From NCBI RefSeq assembly GCF_016859285.1, contig NC_053421.1:5771600-5835599 (forward strand): a DNA stretch of 64,000 nucleotides, written 5' to 3'. The notes beneath the pieces are model-generated. The model ran no database searches. It was given only the letters and a program-made list of their open reading frames with translations, and had not been told where the DNA came from. The position numbers were made by a program, and so were the translations under genes. Origin of the DNA: Xiphias gladius. Lineage: Eukaryota; Chordata; Actinopteri; Istiophoriformes; Xiphiidae. Numbering within the stretch: the first letter of the stretch is position 1; every line of letters starts with the position of its first letter. Below are positions 62,201-64,000 of this stretch, piece after piece.

Positions 62201-63036
62201 TCCAACATAAATCCCTCAAAACACCTGCAGGTGTAGGAGCCAGCGGTGCTGACACACTGATGCTCACAGCCATGGTCCACTGCCTGACATGGATCCAGAC
62301 CTGTGAGTTGAATTGTAGAGAGAGACAAGGATTAGACTGGTGTTGACAAAATATTTCTGTTTGTAAAACATGGAGGAATGAGTTGCAGTAATCAATAAAA
62401 TTGCAGTTTTTACAGTGGAAGTTTGTTTTCCCTGTTGTAAGCTTCTTGTAAGTCCTCTGTCATGGTCATCAACATTACTAACCAAGTGATGTCTATTCTA
62501 CAAGAAAAGGACTACAAACGTGCAAAACACAGTTATAACTATCTGAAGGTATGAAAGCTTCATCATGGTGAACACAGAACATTCCCTTAATCTGGGGGGA
62601 GGGGAGATTTTTTAGTGAGCACTGGGATTACCACTGACCTCCCAACCGGTGCAAAATTAATTCAAAATTATGTAACACACAAATACTGCAATAGGGGAGA
62701 GCAACATCTGAAATGTGTTCATTTTGCCCCACACAAATATCATCTCTGTTTTTTTTTATAACGTTAACTGTATGATCAGGACTAAAGTCAGGCCAGCCTA
62801 TTTTACAACATGAGTTAATTCTATAATCATATTGTAAATTTGCAACTAAATACCCAATCATATCTTTTATGTGCAGTTTACCAGGCACTTATAATGAATG
62901 CGCTTGGACTCACTCTGACATGTTTTGCCATCAGGTTGGAGTGTGTATCCTTTTCTGCATTTACACACGCATGAATCTCCGGCGCTCACAAAGTCCTGTT
63001 CACAGCCATGTTTCCCATCAGCGCAGTGATCAGTCT
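59274..63036 (-). CDS. matn2: Matrilin-2, C-terminal part (two EGF modules, VWA2, coiled coil)
   Basis: Extracellular-matrix adaptor that oligomerises and links collagen and other matrix proteins. Exons in transcript order: 63036-62914 and 62300-62178 (one six-cysteine EGF module each), 62079-61669 and 61519-61367 (von Willebrand A domain), 60853-60761 and 59329-59274 (coiled coil). The gene continues beyond 64000 on the right, so only the last 318 residues are seen. The VWA domain has a complete metal-binding site (DGSKS, then the Thr in GSMTG, then the Asp in FTDGRSQDD) and the signatures [19 protein letters not shown] and [20 protein letters not shown]. After SRICK a very short linker leads to [13 protein letters not shown] and, across the last intron, [13 protein letters not shown], the matrilin coiled-coil end. 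The linker between VWA2 and CKCEN is far shorter than in mammalian MATN2. All phases agree. Very close to MATN2; a separate fish paralogue is not excluded. Confidence 0.93.
59330..60760 (-). other. matn2: U12-type AT-AC intron of matn2
   Basis: Transcript-sense intron of 1431 bases. It begins ATATCCTTTT at 60760-60751, a perfect U12 AT-AC 5' splice site. Its branch-site motif TTTCCTTAAC lies at 59347-59338, and it ends TCTAC at 59330, with the branch adenosine about 9-10 bases from the end. It splits an Ile codon (A + TT). Matrilin genes are known for an AT-AC intron in the coiled-coil region. It contains a reversed hAT-like element (about 59700-60350). Confidence 0.9.
59700..60350 (-). mobile_element. 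hAT-like ACTTAAGTA-family element inside the matn2 AT-AC intron
   Basis: One end reads TAGTGGTTGATGTGAATAAGTA; the other carries TACTTTTACTTCACTAAGTA and AAGGATCCGAATACCCC, the reverse of the start motif seen at 9189 and 12193. The interior contains CCACTACATTT blocks on one side, typical of this repeat. No transposase. Boundaries are approximate. Confidence 0.55.
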
Positions 63037-64000
63037 CTGCAGGGAAGAGTCAGATTAAGGAGTAATTACTGAGAAAATAAAATAACTCTTTACTGCTTCC
63101 CAAATCTGACTCATGCAAAGGAATTATTACCAGTGGTGATTAAACGTATTGTGTCTGCATTTTGATACTGCCCACAATGAAGTGTTGGTGTTGGGTGATT
63201 ATAATCAGATGCACTTCTAACTCTGTTTATGGACAGGGCTCAGTCCACTGGTCCATCTGTCCACCCAAAACTTTGGTCCAAGGTGAGATATCTCAAAAGC
63301 CAATGGCCAATCATTGTCCCCAAATGGTGAATCATGATGTTTTCAATGACTTCCTGCAATTTCATATTTTATCATCAGGCCAAATTTTAATTAGATATAT
63401 CAAAATCTTATGGACAGATGGTGTAAAATTTACTAAGTACATTCATAATCCATAGAGGATGAACCCTGCTGATTGTGCTGACTCCTTGAACCTTACTCTG
63501 TTGCCACCCTCGGGCCAGAATTTCTACCTGTCTGTTTAATCAACATTTATAAAAAAAATTTTTTTTTAATCTTCATATTGTGATGTGTAAAAAACAATGC
63601 AGCCCCTAGTGGCTGGTAACACTTTTGACATATGTTAAACGTTTCTTTAAGGCACAATTTATGGTCCCAATCAATGCAAAATTACATCTACATTTACAAC
63701 ATCAGTGGCCAGAGTAGAAGAATATTTAGCCCCAGATGGCTAAATAATGTTGAGGTTTATATCTGATTATGACCCACTTTCAAATTTCCCAGCATACAGC
63801 CTCTCTAAGAACACATGAAGCAAGGTAAGCCTTTTATTCAAGAGAGTGAGCAGCTAATAATCAAATTTCATTTTGCATATTTAAAATGCTTGCGGTCGTG
63901 TCGGACTGTTGGACTCAACCACAAAGACAAATTGTTCAGACAGTCCTGTAGCGCTAATGCAACACACTGTAGGTTCAAGGACATCTACAATAGATATTAA
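63037..64000 (-). other. matn2: matn2 intron running off the right edge
   Basis: No further EGF exon was found up to 64000. A fragment of the GCATGTTAGCATGC-family repeat lies at about 63226-63400. Confidence 0.6.
63226..63400 (+). repeat. Fragment of the GCATGTTAGCATGC-family repeat
   Basis: TGGTCCATCTGTCCACC, CTTTGGTCCAAGGTGAGATA, TATCTCAAAAGCCAATGG and a following ATCATCAGGCCAAATTTTAA block parallel the first half of the copy at 17499 (GGTCCACCACTTTGATCC, GTCTTAACAGCTATTGG). Only part of the unit remains. Confidence 0.45.

Overview
This window is vertebrate nuclear DNA, almost certainly from a ray-finned fish. The genes are split by GT-AG introns. Non-coding DNA is full of (CA)n/(GT)n microsatellites, Tc1-like transposon relics, a LINE 3' end and teleost-style short interspersed repeats. 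The gene set and order match the human 8q22 block MATN2 - ERICH5 - RIDA - POP1 - NIPAL2 - KCNS2, recalled from general knowledge and not searched. Every coding call was built by hand from exon/intron junctions whose phases all add up.

Layout from left to right. 1-97 (-): start of kcns2, an electrically silent potassium-channel subunit, cut by the window edge. 98-7403: divergent intergenic DNA. 7404-33563 (+): nipal2, a NIPA-family magnesium-transporter-like membrane protein, 11 coding exons, 363 residues. 35345-44655 (-): pop1, the large protein subunit of RNase P/MRP, 15 coding exons, 975 residues, tail-to-tail with nipal2. 44656-45333: a compact head-to-head promoter shared with rida. 45334-48961 (+): rida, the reactive-intermediate imine deaminase, 6 exons, 135 residues. 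52056-58489 (-): erich5, a low-complexity Ala/Glu/Pro-rich protein with a myristoylation-type N-terminus, 3 coding exons. 59274-63036 (-): the 3' part of matn2 (matrilin-2): two EGF modules, the second von Willebrand A domain and the C-terminal coiled coil.

The six genes are not a pathway; they are an old syntenic neighbourhood. They cover membrane transport and excitability (kcns2, nipal2), tRNA/rRNA processing (pop1), metabolite damage control (rida), an uncharacterised protein (erich5) and extracellular matrix (matn2).

The most instructive finding is in matn2. The coiled coil is split by an intron with U12-type AT-AC signals (ATATCCTTTT donor, TTTCCTTAAC branch site, terminal AC). Ordinary GT-AG gene finding would stop at a false TGA and miss a 56-base terminal coding exon at 59274-59329. 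Other points of interest are a 67-base sequence in a pop1 intron that folds as a complete tRNA-like cloverleaf, a tiny last coding exon of erich5, a Tc1 element with long terminal repeats ending about 120 bases before a nipal2 exon, and several copies of at least two unnamed interspersed repeat families. No CRISPR array, rRNA, or clearly new multi-gene system was found.
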